NCBI GenBank assembly: GCA_038750655.1
Contig: JBCDGZ010000049.1
Location: 1 to 48,884 of the forward strand
Source of the DNA: JBCDGZ01 sp038750655
GTDB lineage: Bacteria; Bacteroidota; Bacteroidia; Chitinophagales; Saprospiraceae
Length of the DNA stretch: 48,884 nucleotides
Reading direction: 5' to 3'
Part shown: positions 9,717 to 17,762 of the stretch, piece after piece
How the letters are laid out: every line of letters begins with the position of its first letter
How positions within the stretch are numbered: position 1 is the stretch's first letter
Program-made: the position numbers and the translations under genes
Notes under the pieces: generated by a model
What the model saw: only the letters and a program-made list of their open reading frames with translations
Databases searched by the model: none
What the model was told of the DNA's origin: nothing

Positions 9717-10148
9717 CTAATTGGCTCGGCTGTAGTAATGCTCCGCCATGTAAGTCTCCAGATTAAGCATCCGCTGCAGCATTCCAGAGGTGTAGAACAA
9801 GTATTTATCATTGGTCAACAACTCAAAGATGGCCCGAGCGGTTTCTTCCTTAATGAATGAGCGGATGATCATCAATAGATCATGAGCGTGGGTAAGTTTT
9901 TCGGTTTTTTGAATAAAATCGTCCAACCTCGATTTGATCTTTTTAAGCTTGCCAGTGGATTCGACCAGCTCCAGCGTTTCGGTACTCATTTCGTCCAATT
10001 CGTGAAAGGTACTGCACAAAAATGCTTGCTGATGCTCGATGAACTGGATTTTTGAATCAATAAGACCAAAGACGATTTTAACCAATTTGGAGTTTTGGTT
10101 ATCGTTTGTAGTGTTTCTAGTGTCAATCATAGTCGACTGTTTGTTCAT
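9717..10148 (-). CDS. Small helical protein of unknown function
   Basis: This 143-residue soluble protein is predicted to be nearly all alpha-helical, with heptad-like stretches (LELVESTGKLKKIKSRLDDFIQ). It has no signal peptide and no motif that I recognise. The ATG at 10148 is chosen over a TTG 12 nt upstream. Another ATG lies six codons further in. The polar N-terminus (MNKQSTMIDTRNTTNDNQNS) is probably disordered. The gene stands alone between the candidate small RNA and a divergently transcribed desaturase. Confidence 0.6.
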   Translation of the reverse strand: MNKQSTMIDTRNTTNDNQNSKLVKIVFGLIDSKIQFIEHQQAFLCSTFHELDEMSTETLELVESTGKLKKIKSRLDDFIQKTEKLTHAHDLLMIIRSFIKEETARAIFELLTNDKYLFYTSGMLQRMLNLETYMAEHYYSRAN

Positions 10149-10522
10149 ACTGATTATCAACTACTTATATATCCTGCTTTCATTCTCTGTAGTTGACCTC
10201 TCTGTATAAATATACCTAAAATTTCTGATTTTTGTCACCCTTTTCCGGCTTTTTTGAGCGGAAAGGCGGGGGTTATATATTAAACGCAAACATAATGTAT
10301 TTCTACATATTAAAACAAATTTTAATTAATGATTTTTTCCACTATTTATCAACAGCTCCTCATCAAACATAATGATGGTTCAGTTGTTGTGCATATGATC
10401 TGAAAAGGGAATATGTTTTGTTAATGCGTTAAAATGATGACTTGTCATAAATTAGCTGTAGGCATATTTCTGATTATAGATATTTTGAATCAAATTTGTG
10501 CGTACTATAAAGCCTACGACCA
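10149..10522. other. Divergent intergenic region upstream of the desaturase
   Basis: No gene is visible in these 374 bases. A hairpin at 10239-10266 (CCTTTTCCG with CGGAAAGG, one bulge) is the main structure. The region must hold the promoters for the minus gene at 10148 and the desaturase at 10523. Only a near match to the -7 consensus (TATATTTA, minus strand) is seen. Confidence 0.4.
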
Positions 10523-11551
10523 ATGAGTTTTAATAAGAAAGAAATCAAAGAAGCACTACGCAATTGGCAAGACATGGTCCGCCAATATCAAATCCCCAAC
10601 AAGCGCAAAGCCATCCTCCAAATGATCAGCTCCTTCGCCCCCTTCCTAGTCCTGTGGGTACTGATGTATTTGAGCCTCGATTACTCCTACTGGCTGACCC
10701 TCGCACTGGGCATCCTCAACGCCTTTTTCCTGGTCAGAATTTTCATCATCCAGCACGACTGTGGCCACCAGTCTTTCCTCAAGTCCCGCAAAGTCAATAA
10801 TGCGATCGGAACCATATGTAGCTTTTTCAGCCTCATCCCCTATAAGTACTGGGCGCGCTCGCACAACTTCCACCACGCTCATAATGGCCAATTCGAAAAC
10901 CGCGACATCGGTGATATTACTACGCTGACGGTTAATGAATATCGCCAGTTGAGCACCATCGGTAAACTCAAATACCGTCTTTACCGCTCTCCGCTCGTCA
11001 TGTTTCTGATCGGACCGGTCTACTACCTGCTCATCCACAACCGCCTGCCACTGATTCAATTCAAAGGATGGAGCAAGGAGCGGGCTGCCCTTATCCGCAA
11101 TAATTTCTACTTACTAGTTATCTATACTACCCTTGGATTCCTGATTGGTTGGAAGGCCTTCTTGCTGGTCCAAGCCCCCATCATCGTCTTCTTCGCAGTG
11201 ATCGCCGTATGGTTCTTCTACGTACAGCACCAACACGATCCTAACTACAAGCAATGGAAGGAGAACTGGGAATACCTACTCGCCGCCATCAGAGGCAGCT
11301 CCTACTACAAGTTGCCCAAGGTTATGCACTGGCTGACTGGCAACATCGGGTATCACCACATCCACCACCTCAGCTCCTTGATCCCGAATTACAACTTAGC
11401 TAGATGTAATCGGGAAAATCCGCTATTTGAAAAGTATGCCTATGTCATGACTTTCACCGATAGTCTTCGTTGCATTTTCCACAAGCTCTGGGACGAAGAA
11501 AGCCAGCGTATGATCTCTTTTACTGAGTTCAACAGAATGGAAAAAGCCTGA
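10523..11551 (+). CDS. Membrane fatty acid desaturase
   Basis: This 342-residue integral membrane di-iron enzyme inserts a double bond into acyl chains. All three histidine boxes of the membrane desaturase family are present: HDCGH (78-82), HNFHH (114-118) and HHIHH (278-282). Hydrophobic segments lie at about residues 36-75, 140-165 and 190-225, as in acyl-lipid desaturases of the DesA/omega-6 type. Regiospecificity cannot be read from the sequence. It probably tunes membrane fluidity. The ATG at 10523 is the first in frame. The last codons overlap a hairpin that serves as a terminator for the opposing operon. Confidence 0.93.
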   Translation: MSFNKKEIKEALRNWQDMVRQYQIPNKRKAILQMISSFAPFLVLWVLMYLSLDYSYWLTLALGILNAFFLVRIFIIQHDCGHQSFLKSRKVNNAIGTICSFFSLIPYKYWARSHNFHHAHNGQFENRDIGDITTLTVNEYRQLSTIGKLKYRLYRSPLVMFLIGPVYYLLIHNRLPLIQFKGWSKERAALIRNNFYLLVIYTTLGFLIGWKAFLLVQAPIIVFFAVIAVWFFYVQHQHDPNYKQWKENWEYLLAAIRGSSYYKLPKVMHWLTGNIGYHHIHHLSSLIPNYNLARCNRENPLFEKYAYVMTFTDSLRCIFHKLWDEESQRMISFTEFNRMEKA

Positions 11552-11570
11552 GCTGGCGATCAACTCAGGC
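11541..11570 (-). terminator. Terminator of the sigma/DUF4252 operon, inside the desaturase 3' end
   Basis: GCCTGAG (11546-11552) pairs with CTCAGGC (11564-11570). Read on the minus strand the stem is followed by TTTTTCC, so it should stop transcription coming from the DUF4252 genes, 73 nt past the stop at 11643. It overlaps the desaturase stop codon. A second hairpin at 11624-11646 (CTGATGC/GCATCAG) covers the DUF4252 stop codon but lacks a T-run. Confidence 0.6.
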
Positions 11571-11642
11571 GATTCAACTAATCAAAAAACAATATATAAT
11601 ATAGACATGAAGGTCAATTCCTTCTGATGCTAGGTGCCTGCA

Positions 11643-12173
11643 TCAGAGTTTCTTCTTACTCTTGTTCTTCTCTTTGTTCTTATTGTATTTCTTGAAATAC
11701 TCTGCACCTTCTACATCAATATTGAGATTTTCCAGTTCGCTCAGTGAGAAGGCTCCTTCGAGGCTGATCATGACGAAGTTGTCGGGCTCGTTGACCACTA
11801 AGAGGGCATTAGAGATGAGCTTATCTTTTTCTTGTATATAAATGTCGACCAGGGTTTGTTCGTCACGTACTTGTACCAGTTGCTCGAAATTCTCTTTCTG
11901 AATCCCGCTGAAGAGGGCTTTGAGGTCGTTCTTCTGCACCGCATTCCTTTCTTCCATAACCAGCAATCGCAGGTGAGAAACCTTTTGGAGGGGGTCCTGA
12001 TCGTCCCCTCCTTTGTACTCACTGATCATCTTCAGCAGGCCGCCAGAAAGGGTCAAGTCCGTTACCTCCTCCAGGTTTTCATATTTATTGTAAAAAGACG
12101 TTATGCTTTCGCTTTGACAGACTGCCGCCAGGGGCAGAAGCAGCGTCAGGGCTGCTAATAACCAACTTCTCAT
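11643..12173 (-). CDS. Secreted DUF4252 protein (copy 3 of operon)
   Basis: This 176-residue protein has a signal peptide ending near AVCQS (residues 1-20). The mature part follows the DUF4252 pattern: SITSFYNKYEN at the start, HLRLLVMEE in the middle, FEQLVQVRD, and DNFVMISLEGAFSL near the end. The tail is very lysine-rich (KNKEKNKSKKKL). DUF4252 has no known activity. Members are often found beside ECF sigma/anti-sigma pairs in Bacteroidota. It is the last of three tandem copies transcribed from the sigma factor side. The three are clearly paralogous but well diverged. Confidence 0.88.
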   Translation of the reverse strand: MRSWLLAALTLLLPLAAVCQSESITSFYNKYENLEEVTDLTLSGGLLKMISEYKGGDDQDPLQKVSHLRLLVMEERNAVQKNDLKALFSGIQKENFEQLVQVRDEQTLVDIYIQEKDKLISNALLVVNEPDNFVMISLEGAFSLSELENLNIDVEGAEYFKKYNKNKEKNKSKKKL

Positions 12174-12252
12174 TGTGCAATTTTTAAGGGGAATACAGTT
12201 ATCCCCGGTTAAATAATGGGTATATGATTAAGAAATCTGTTTGTTATGTTCA

Positions 12253-12852
12253 TTAGGCGCGTGGCTTTTTGACCACTACTTTCTGTTCTTTCTGCTCTTC
12301 TTTGGGCGCGTCCTGCTCCTTAGGCTTGGTGATGCCAATATCGACGTCTGCATCTTTCTGAATCGAATACAACAGCTGATTGAGGTCTTCGATTTTGAGC
12401 TTGGTCTTTAGGCTCACCATCACAAACTGATCCTCTTCGCTCACCATGATGAGTAAATTCCGGATGATGTCATCTTTTTTGGTCCGAATGAGCATATTAA
12501 CCCGGGTGTTTCCTTCGCGTACAAAGACCATATCCTCAAAACCCTCCCGACTCCTGGCTTCTGTATAGAGCCGCTCCAGGTCTTGCTGTTGCACCGGGTT
12601 ACCGTTTTCCATGACCAGCAGCTTGAGTTTTTTGACCTTTTTGGCCATTTGCAGGGCGGCTTTGGCCTCCGGCTCATCAACATGTTTCTTGGCGATGGTT
12701 GCGCCTAGGCGAATCAGCCAGCCCGGCAGAGCGAAGTTTCGTACTTCCTCTTGGTGCTTGTAGGTATTGTAAAAACGGTTGATGCTGCGGGTTTGTGCCA
12801 GTACAGCTGTGGATAGCAGCAGCAGACTAAAGGCCAGAATCAATTGTTTCAT
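12253..12852 (-). CDS. Secreted DUF4252 protein (copy 2 of operon)
   Basis: This 199-residue paralogue has a signal peptide (MKQLILAFSLLLLSTAVLAQ) and the DUF4252 landmarks SINRFYNTYKHQEEVRNF, KLKLLVMEN, FEDMVFVREG and DQFVMVSLKTKL. It has a charged C-terminal extension of about 30 residues (PKEQDAPKEEQKEQKVVVKK) that the other two lack in this form. It sits 79 nt downstream of copy 1's region in the direction of transcription. Function is unknown. The repeated spacing of 80-85 nt between copies fits tandem duplication. Confidence 0.88.
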   Translation of the reverse strand: MKQLILAFSLLLLSTAVLAQTRSINRFYNTYKHQEEVRNFALPGWLIRLGATIAKKHVDEPEAKAALQMAKKVKKLKLLVMENGNPVQQQDLERLYTEARSREGFEDMVFVREGNTRVNMLIRTKKDDIIRNLLIMVSEEDQFVMVSLKTKLKIEDLNQLLYSIQKDADVDIGITKPKEQDAPKEEQKEQKVVVKKPRA

Positions 12853-12935
12853 TTGGATGTAGATAGCGTGAATAATGGGGGTAAATGCTTATTTCGATGG
12901 TGTCCGGGCTACCCGAAGGGCCAGAGCGATCGTTC

Positions 12936-13484
12936 CTAGTATTCTTTAGAACCCTTGCCGTCCTTCTTGTTCAGCTTTTCCAGGTGCTCAACGCCTTTCA
13001 TATCCACGGACTTCGCCAGCTTGGAGACCGTTTTGAGGTCAATGTCCCCAATAAGGCTCACCAGCACAAACTCATCAACGCCTCCGACCAGGACAAAAAG
13101 CTCATTGATAATATCTCCTTCGTCTTTCACAAAGAGATGTACATTTTCATCCTCCTCGCGGACCTTGACCAGCAATTCATAATCGTTAGTATTGATCTTA
13201 TCGACGGCCTCGTTGTAGTATTTCATCGGTTCTTTCTCGGTAGTTAGGACGCGGATGCCTTTGAGATTTTTCACCACCTCCATAGCTTTTTCTGCTTCTT
13301 CATCTTTGAGTTCTTCCAAGTCCAGTTTGCCAAGGATTTCGAACATCTTAGCACTGACGTAAACTACAGTAAAATCTTCATTATCAACATATTGATCAAA
13401 ATATTGGCTAATAGCGTCAGGCTGTGCAAGAAGGCTACTGCTGGTGCCCAACAGGGCGATAAAAAGAACTAATAGGTATTTCAT
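12936..13484 (-). CDS. Secreted DUF4252 protein (copy 1 of operon)
   Basis: This 182-residue paralogue has a signal peptide MKYLLVLFIALLGTSSSLLAQ. Its landmarks are AISQYFDQYVDNEDFTVVYV, GIRVLTTE, YELLVKVREE and DEFVLVSLIGDIDL. It is more acidic than the other two. It follows the anti-sigma factor gene after 120 nt, and that gap carries a 10-bp palindromic element. Members of DUF4252 are probably periplasmic or surface proteins. Their place downstream of a sigma/anti-sigma pair suggests they are part of the response or of the sensing. Confidence 0.88.
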   Translation of the reverse strand: MKYLLVLFIALLGTSSSLLAQPDAISQYFDQYVDNEDFTVVYVSAKMFEILGKLDLEELKDEEAEKAMEVVKNLKGIRVLTTEKEPMKYYNEAVDKINTNDYELLVKVREEDENVHLFVKDEGDIINELFVLVGGVDEFVLVSLIGDIDLKTVSKLAKSVDMKGVEHLEKLNKKDGKGSKEY

Positions 13485-13550
13485 TTTTCGGATTTTAAAT
13501 TTTAATAAAAGATTTACTCACCTTCGAGTCTGACTTATATTATTTTCTGA

Positions 13551-13595
13551 TTCAAGTTGCGAGCAGGTTGAATCTCGTTCATCGCAACTTGGTTA
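13551..13595. repeat. Dispersed palindromic element, copy A
   Basis: CAAGTTGCGA (13553-13562) and TCGCAACTTG (13582-13591) form a perfect 10-bp stem with a 19-nt loop. Related copies lie at 19073-19114 and 48475-48519. This one sits between the anti-sigma gene and the first DUF4252 gene. There is no T-run, so it is not a classical terminator, but it could lower downstream expression or stabilise the transcript. Confidence 0.7.
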
Positions 13596-13604
13596 TACAG
13601 CTAG

Positions 13605-14108
13605 CTAATTTTTGATAATTTTCGTGGCGGTTTCCATCTTGGCAACGCCTTTGGCGGCTTCCCCCGCCCCCTTGTTCAACTTGCGGGAGACCAGCATCAA
13701 GGCCGCTTTAGTCTGCTCCCAGGCTTGCTCCGGCGTCTGCGCCTCGTGACTCGACCAATCGACGGCCTGTTGATCGGCGGATTCGATGGGCTGCTGGAAG
13801 AGGTAGAAGGCGGCAACGACGAGCAGCGCAAGGGCGGCGGCCCGAGCCCCCCACTGATAGAGGCGAAGGCGCGGAGCGATCCGCGGCGGCGCTGGCTCCT
13901 CCAGCTGGGTCAATAACTTGCGCTCAAAATCCTCATCGAGTTCCAATTGCTGCTCGGCCGCAAAAAAGGCGAACAGCGGTTGTAGCGGCTTTAGATCCTC
14001 GGGAATGTTATCCTGAGCAAAGTAGGCGCGGAGCTGGACTTCTTCTTCCAAACTGGTCTCTCCTTCCCAGTACTTGTCCAACAGTAATTTGATTTGATTA
14101 TAATCCAT
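13605..14108 (-). CDS. Membrane anti-sigma factor (putative)
   Basis: This 167-residue protein has an N-terminal helical region (DYNQIKLLLDKYWEGETSLEEE, the typical opening of Bacteroidota anti-sigma factors), a single transmembrane helix at about residues 90-106 (AAALALLVVAAFYLF) and a C-terminal part of about 60 residues outside the membrane. It overlaps the upstream sigma gene by 11 bases, which implies translational coupling. By position it should bind the sigma factor at the inner membrane. The zinc-binding HxxxCxxC motif of ZAS anti-sigma factors is absent. Confidence 0.82.
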   Translation of the reverse strand: MDYNQIKLLLDKYWEGETSLEEEVQLRAYFAQDNIPEDLKPLQPLFAFFAAEQQLELDEDFERKLLTQLEEPAPPRIAPRLRLYQWGARAAALALLVVAAFYLFQQPIESADQQAVDWSSHEAQTPEQAWEQTKAALMLVSRKLNKGAGEAAKGVAKMETATKIIKN

Positions 14109-14607
14109 AAGCTTCTCTATTTAAAAGCTGTGCTTTGATCTTTTTTCTGGCTCGAAATAGGTTGACTTTCACCTGATCCAGCGTAATTGACAAGTGCTCG
14201 GCAATTTCTTGATAAGTCATCCCATCAATATCTCTGAGCTGCATCACCATGCGTTGTTTCTCGGGCAACTGCGCCATCATCGCCTTTACTCGAGCGACCG
14301 TATCGTTGAGTTCCGTTTGCCGGTAAGGGCTGGCCGTCGGAGCACGAAAACCATAGTCCTCGGTCAGATGGTCCGTACGGCGATGTTTTGAACGCAATTT
14401 GTCAATCGAGAGATTCTTAGTCAATCGCATGCACCAGGCCTCAACGTTTTGATACTGGTTCCACTCCTCGCGATTCTTCCACATTTTGATCATCACCTCC
14501 TGCACTACATCCTCCGCCTCTGCACCGTTCCCAACGATGCGAAGGGCGAAGCGATATAACTTATTTTTGTAAGGTAAGACCAATTGTGTAAAATCTTTCA
14601 AACTCAT
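14098..14607 (-). CDS. ECF RNA polymerase sigma factor
   Basis: This sigma-70 family protein of about 169 residues has region 2 (YRFALRIVGNGAEAEDVVQEVMIKMW, then NVEAWCMRLTKNLSIDKLR) and region 4 with its helix-turn-helix (MTYQEIAEHLSITLDQVKVNLFRARKKI). Regions 1 and 3 are missing, as expected for extracytoplasmic-function sigma factors. The start may be this ATG or a GTG two codons upstream at 14613. It is the first gene of the five-gene block sigma, anti-sigma, DUF4252 x3. It probably drives its own operon. A near match to the -7 element (TAATATTTG) lies about 20 nt upstream. Confidence 0.93.
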   Translation of the reverse strand: MSLKDFTQLVLPYKNKLYRFALRIVGNGAEAEDVVQEVMIKMWKNREEWNQYQNVEAWCMRLTKNLSIDKLRSKHRRTDHLTEDYGFRAPTASPYRQTELNDTVARVKAMMAQLPEKQRMVMQLRDIDGMTYQEIAEHLSITLDQVKVNLFRARKKIKAQLLNREAYGL

Positions 14608-14852
14608 ATTCACCGTCAGGACGAAGCAAATATTACATATGTTACAGCTTCGTTAAATATTTTTTACATTTTTTTCGACAAACGCAACCTTCCTCACAAA
14701 TCATTGATAATCAGCAATAAAAAGATGAATAAAGGCTTTATTTTTAGCTATCCACACCAATATGTGGAGAATTTTTTTGATAAATCTGCTTCACCGTAGT
14801 ACAAAATTTCTATATTAGTACTCCCTTAATAATTCAAGATAAAACTGGAATT

Positions 14853-15005
14853 ATGCAAGATAAAAACAATCGCAGAAAGTCTAAGTTATCATCTATGTCC
14901 TTTCTGGGCGCACTGAAGCCCAAAATTCAAAAAGCTAAAAAGAAATTCGCCAAAGCGTCCGAGCGTCCTCCTCTTGAGGTTAATGGTCGATTGGCGCACG
15001 GCTAA
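14853..15005 (+). CDS. Small basic protein, 50 residues
   Basis: The frame ATG...TAA encodes 50 residues beginning MQDKNNRRKSKLSS. The protein is strongly basic (about 13 K or R), with an amphipathic middle (ALKPKIQKAKKKFAKA). It has no signal peptide and no recognised family. Codon use is ordinary and the frame is uninterrupted. It lies divergent to the sigma factor and upstream of a repeat cluster. It could be a small nucleic-acid-binding or ribosome-associated protein. That is a guess from charge only. Confidence 0.45.
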   Translation: MQDKNNRRKSKLSSMSFLGALKPKIQKAKKKFAKASERPPLEVNGRLAHG

Positions 15006-15369
15006 TTAAGCTTTAAGTTCCCGAACTATCACAACAAGGCTGGTTTTTGCACCTTTGGTGCTTTTGGTTGACGGTCGAACACCTTTGGTGTTTAGGTAGA
15101 CGGTTGACGGCCTAACGGTAAAAATAGCGTAATGCAGCAGCATCACACATCCACTGTGATCGCTGTATGTAGACTACGTTCGCCGTCAACCGTCTACCGT
15201 CCACCCTAGCTGCCAAAGGCAGCATACTACCGTCTTTTACTCTCCGTTATATTAGCATATAACCGAGTGGATAACTATCTTGTGCGCTGCTTTCAGGCAA
15301 CCTTGACCGCTCTGTAGCGTTTAAAGGGATAATTGCCATTGCTGTAACCTCTGATAGAAGAAGGGAAAA
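15006..15369. repeat. Heptamer and inverted-repeat cluster
   Basis: No gene is visible in these 364 bases. Two imperfect 30-bp direct repeats begin at 15049 and 15079, each with a short hairpin (core CACCTTTGGTG) followed by GGTnGAC heptamers. A perfect 17-bp inverted repeat, 15095-15111 with 15182-15198, encloses a second stem (15138-15147 with 15155-15165). The right arm continues as three CCGTCnA heptamers (15183-15203), then a hairpin GCTGCCAAAGGCAGC at 15209-15223. It could extrude as a cruciform or be a REP/MITE-like element. No transposase is near. Confidence 0.75.
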
Positions 15370-17022
15370 GTGAAAAGAATAGATAAACTTCTACTAAAAA
15401 GCTTCATAGCGCCGTTCATCGCCACTTTTTTTATTGCTTTGTTCGTCTTGATCATGCAATTTCTGTGGACCTATATCGATGACATCGTCGGTAAGGGGGC
15501 GGGGATTTTGATTCTTTCAGAGTTATTGTTCTACCTCTCTATTTCCTTGATTCCTACGGCGCTTCCCATCGCCGTTTTGATCTCCTCGGTAATGGTGATG
15601 GGCAACCTCGCAGAGAACTACGAATTGGCCAGCCTCAAGTCAGCAGGTGTCCCTTTGCTGCGGATCATGCAACCCTTGATGTTTTTGACCGCCACCATTG
15701 CCTGCTTCTCCTTCTTTTGCTCCAATAACCTAATCCCGCTGGCGAACCTGAAGTTCAAGTCGCGGCTCTACGATATTCGGAAACAAAAGCCGACGTTGAG
15801 CTTGGAGGAAGGGGTATTTAATGATGACTTCAAAGACATTATTATCCACATCGGCGAAAAAGGCGAAGATAATGTAACCATCAAGGACATTCTGATCTAT
15901 GATCACAGCAATTACAATCGGGATCGTGCGAGTGTCATTACGGCGAAAAGTGGAGAAATGTATGCGACTGCCGATCAGCGCTACTTTGTCATGAATCTTT
16001 TTGATGGTTCGCAATACCAGGAAATGCAGACTTCGGGGACGGGAAAGGAGAAAAACTCGCCTTTTATGCGTACCTCTTTCAAGGAGTGGACGCGAGTGTT
16101 TGACCTCAGCGAGTTTGAAATCAATCGGACCCACGAGGAGCTTTTTAAGTCTCACCAAACGATGCTGAGTGCCGCACAGCTGGTAGACGCCATTGACTCT
16201 ATTGATGTCAAAATTCAAAAGCGCTTTGATAACCTGGGAGCACATATGAGTCAGTATTTCTATTACGTAAAAGACAGTGTCGAGGAACGCAACAGTAGGA
16301 TTCGAGACAGCGTCAAATACTCCCGATACATGCAAAATAAGCCCTTCCCTATCAATAAAGCTCCTTCTGCGGCAGTCGAGAAGAAACAAGAAGATGAGAT
16401 GACTAAAGCCAAGGAGGCACTGAAGGCCAAAAGGGAAAAGCAGCAGCAACAGAAGGAAAAGAAAGGAAAAAAGAAAAAGAAATCCCGAAAACTAGCCGGG
16501 AAGATCGTCAAGCAACGGCTGGATCGCCCCTTGGAAGAATACGAAAGCATTTTCTATACCTTTCAGCGCTCCGAGCAGGGGCAATTGGTCAATAAAGCCA
16601 AATCCTTTGCCCGTGGGATTCAAGGGCAGGCCAAGACGACCTTCAGCTCTTTAGGGAAAATCAAGGAGTCTAAAGTCAAGCACATCTATGAGTTGAACAT
16701 CAAATTCAGCATGGCCTTGGTCTGCTTCATCTTTCTCTTTATTGGTGCACCGATGGGAGCAATCGTCCGTAAAGGCGGCTTTGGTTATCCCATCCTGATT
16801 GCCATCATTTTCTTTATGCTCTTTATTGTCTTGAATGTAATGTGTAAAAAACTGGCGGAGAGCTTTGTCGTCTCTGCTAATTTTGCCGCCTGGATTCCTT
16901 GTATGATATTATTTCCCATTGGACTGATGCTGACCTTCAAAGCCATGAATGATTCGAAGATCATCAATATTGCTCCGGCTGTTAGTAAGTTGGAAAAATG
17001 GCTGACGAAGTCAGAAAAGTGA
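15370..17022 (+). CDS. LptF/LptG family permease
   Basis: This is a YjgP/YjgQ-type inner-membrane subunit of the lipopolysaccharide transporter, which extracts LPS from the inner membrane with LptB. It has three N-terminal transmembrane helices (about residues 13-35, 52-76, 95-117), a large periplasmic beta domain and three C-terminal helices (about 440-525). The protein is 550 residues, well above the roughly 360 of the E. coli proteins. Part of the excess is a charged, lysine-rich stretch at about 337-385 (including KKGKKKKKSRK). Translation starts at GTG 15370, preceded by a purine-rich AGAAGAAGG. LptF and LptG cannot be told apart here. The gene is followed after 13 nt by the PAP2 gene. 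Confidence 0.9.
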   Translation: MKRIDKLLLKSFIAPFIATFFIALFVLIMQFLWTYIDDIVGKGAGILILSELLFYLSISLIPTALPIAVLISSVMVMGNLAENYELASLKSAGVPLLRIMQPLMFLTATIACFSFFCSNNLIPLANLKFKSRLYDIRKQKPTLSLEEGVFNDDFKDIIIHIGEKGEDNVTIKDILIYDHSNYNRDRASVITAKSGEMYATADQRYFVMNLFDGSQYQEMQTSGTGKEKNSPFMRTSFKEWTRVFDLSEFEINRTHEELFKSHQTMLSAAQLVDAIDSIDVKIQKRFDNLGAHMSQYFYYVKDSVEERNSRIRDSVKYSRYMQNKPFPINKAPSAAVEKKQEDEMTKAKEALKAKREKQQQQKEKKGKKKKKSRKLAGKIVKQRLDRPLEEYESIFYTFQRSEQGQLVNKAKSFARGIQGQAKTTFSSLGKIKESKVKHIYELNIKFSMALVCFIFLFIGAPMGAIVRKGGFGYPILIAIIFFMLFIVLNVMCKKLAESFVVSANFAAWIPCMILFPIGLMLTFKAMNDSKIINIAPAVSKLEKWLTKSEK

Positions 17023-17035
17023 TAAATACGTACAC

Positions 17036-17734
17036 ATGCTAAAAACCATCAGAAACAACCCCTACTTTTTTGTTGGGGTGCTACTCTTTGTGATTTCAGG
17101 CGCTATCCTATTACTTACGACCGTTCAGGGTGATGTCATCCGCTTCTTTAGTGAGCACCGCAGTACTTATGGAGACCTGTTTTTCAAATATTTCACCAAA
17201 ATGGGGGAAGAGATCATCTACGCGACAGCCTTCATTATCTTGCTGTTTGTCCGTTTTCGCTACTCGCTCCTTATCCTCCTTACCGGTTTTATTACACTGG
17301 GCATCAGTTTGCTGACCAAGGCTTTCTTCGCCCACCCCCGCCCCTACTCTTATTTTTACTGGATCACCAAAGAATTTGATCAGCTCAACCCAGTGGAAGG
17401 CGTTGATCTATTAGTAGGCTACACCAGCTTCCCTTCGGGCCATTCGATGTCGGCCTTCGCCTTTTACGGCCTGCTGGCCTTCCTGCTGCCCAAAAAGCGG
17501 CTGATGGGGCTGCTCTGTTTCACGATCGCCTTGCTCATCGCTGTTTCTCGAATGTACCTGATCCAACATTTTCTCAAAGACATCTACATTGGTAGCCTAA
17601 TTGGCGTATGTATTGCACTACTCTTGTATCAATTGCAGCTGATGATTCCGGATAACAAATGGCTGGATCGCTCGCTTTTGGGCCGTCGACAAGCCAGGAA
17701 ACCGGTTCCAAAGGCGCTCGCCTCCCAAGCCTGA
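17036..17734 (+). CDS. PAP2-family membrane phosphatase
   Basis: This is a 232-residue integral membrane phosphatase. The acid-phosphatase signature is complete: K95 to R102-P103 (KAFFAHPRP), PSGH at 133-136, and S171-R172, H178, D182 (SRMYLIQHFLKDI). About five or six hydrophobic helices are present. Members hydrolyse phosphatidic acid, undecaprenyl diphosphate or lipid A phosphates, and the substrate here is not evident. Its place directly behind an LPS permease gene hints at an envelope lipid substrate. The two genes are probably one transcript. Confidence 0.92.
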   Translation: MLKTIRNNPYFFVGVLLFVISGAILLLTTVQGDVIRFFSEHRSTYGDLFFKYFTKMGEEIIYATAFIILLFVRFRYSLLILLTGFITLGISLLTKAFFAHPRPYSYFYWITKEFDQLNPVEGVDLLVGYTSFPSGHSMSAFAFYGLLAFLLPKKRLMGLLCFTIALLIAVSRMYLIQHFLKDIYIGSLIGVCIALLLYQLQLMIPDNKWLDRSLLGRRQARKPVPKALASQA

Positions 17735-17762
17735 TTATCTTCAATGCCTAACATCATCCATC

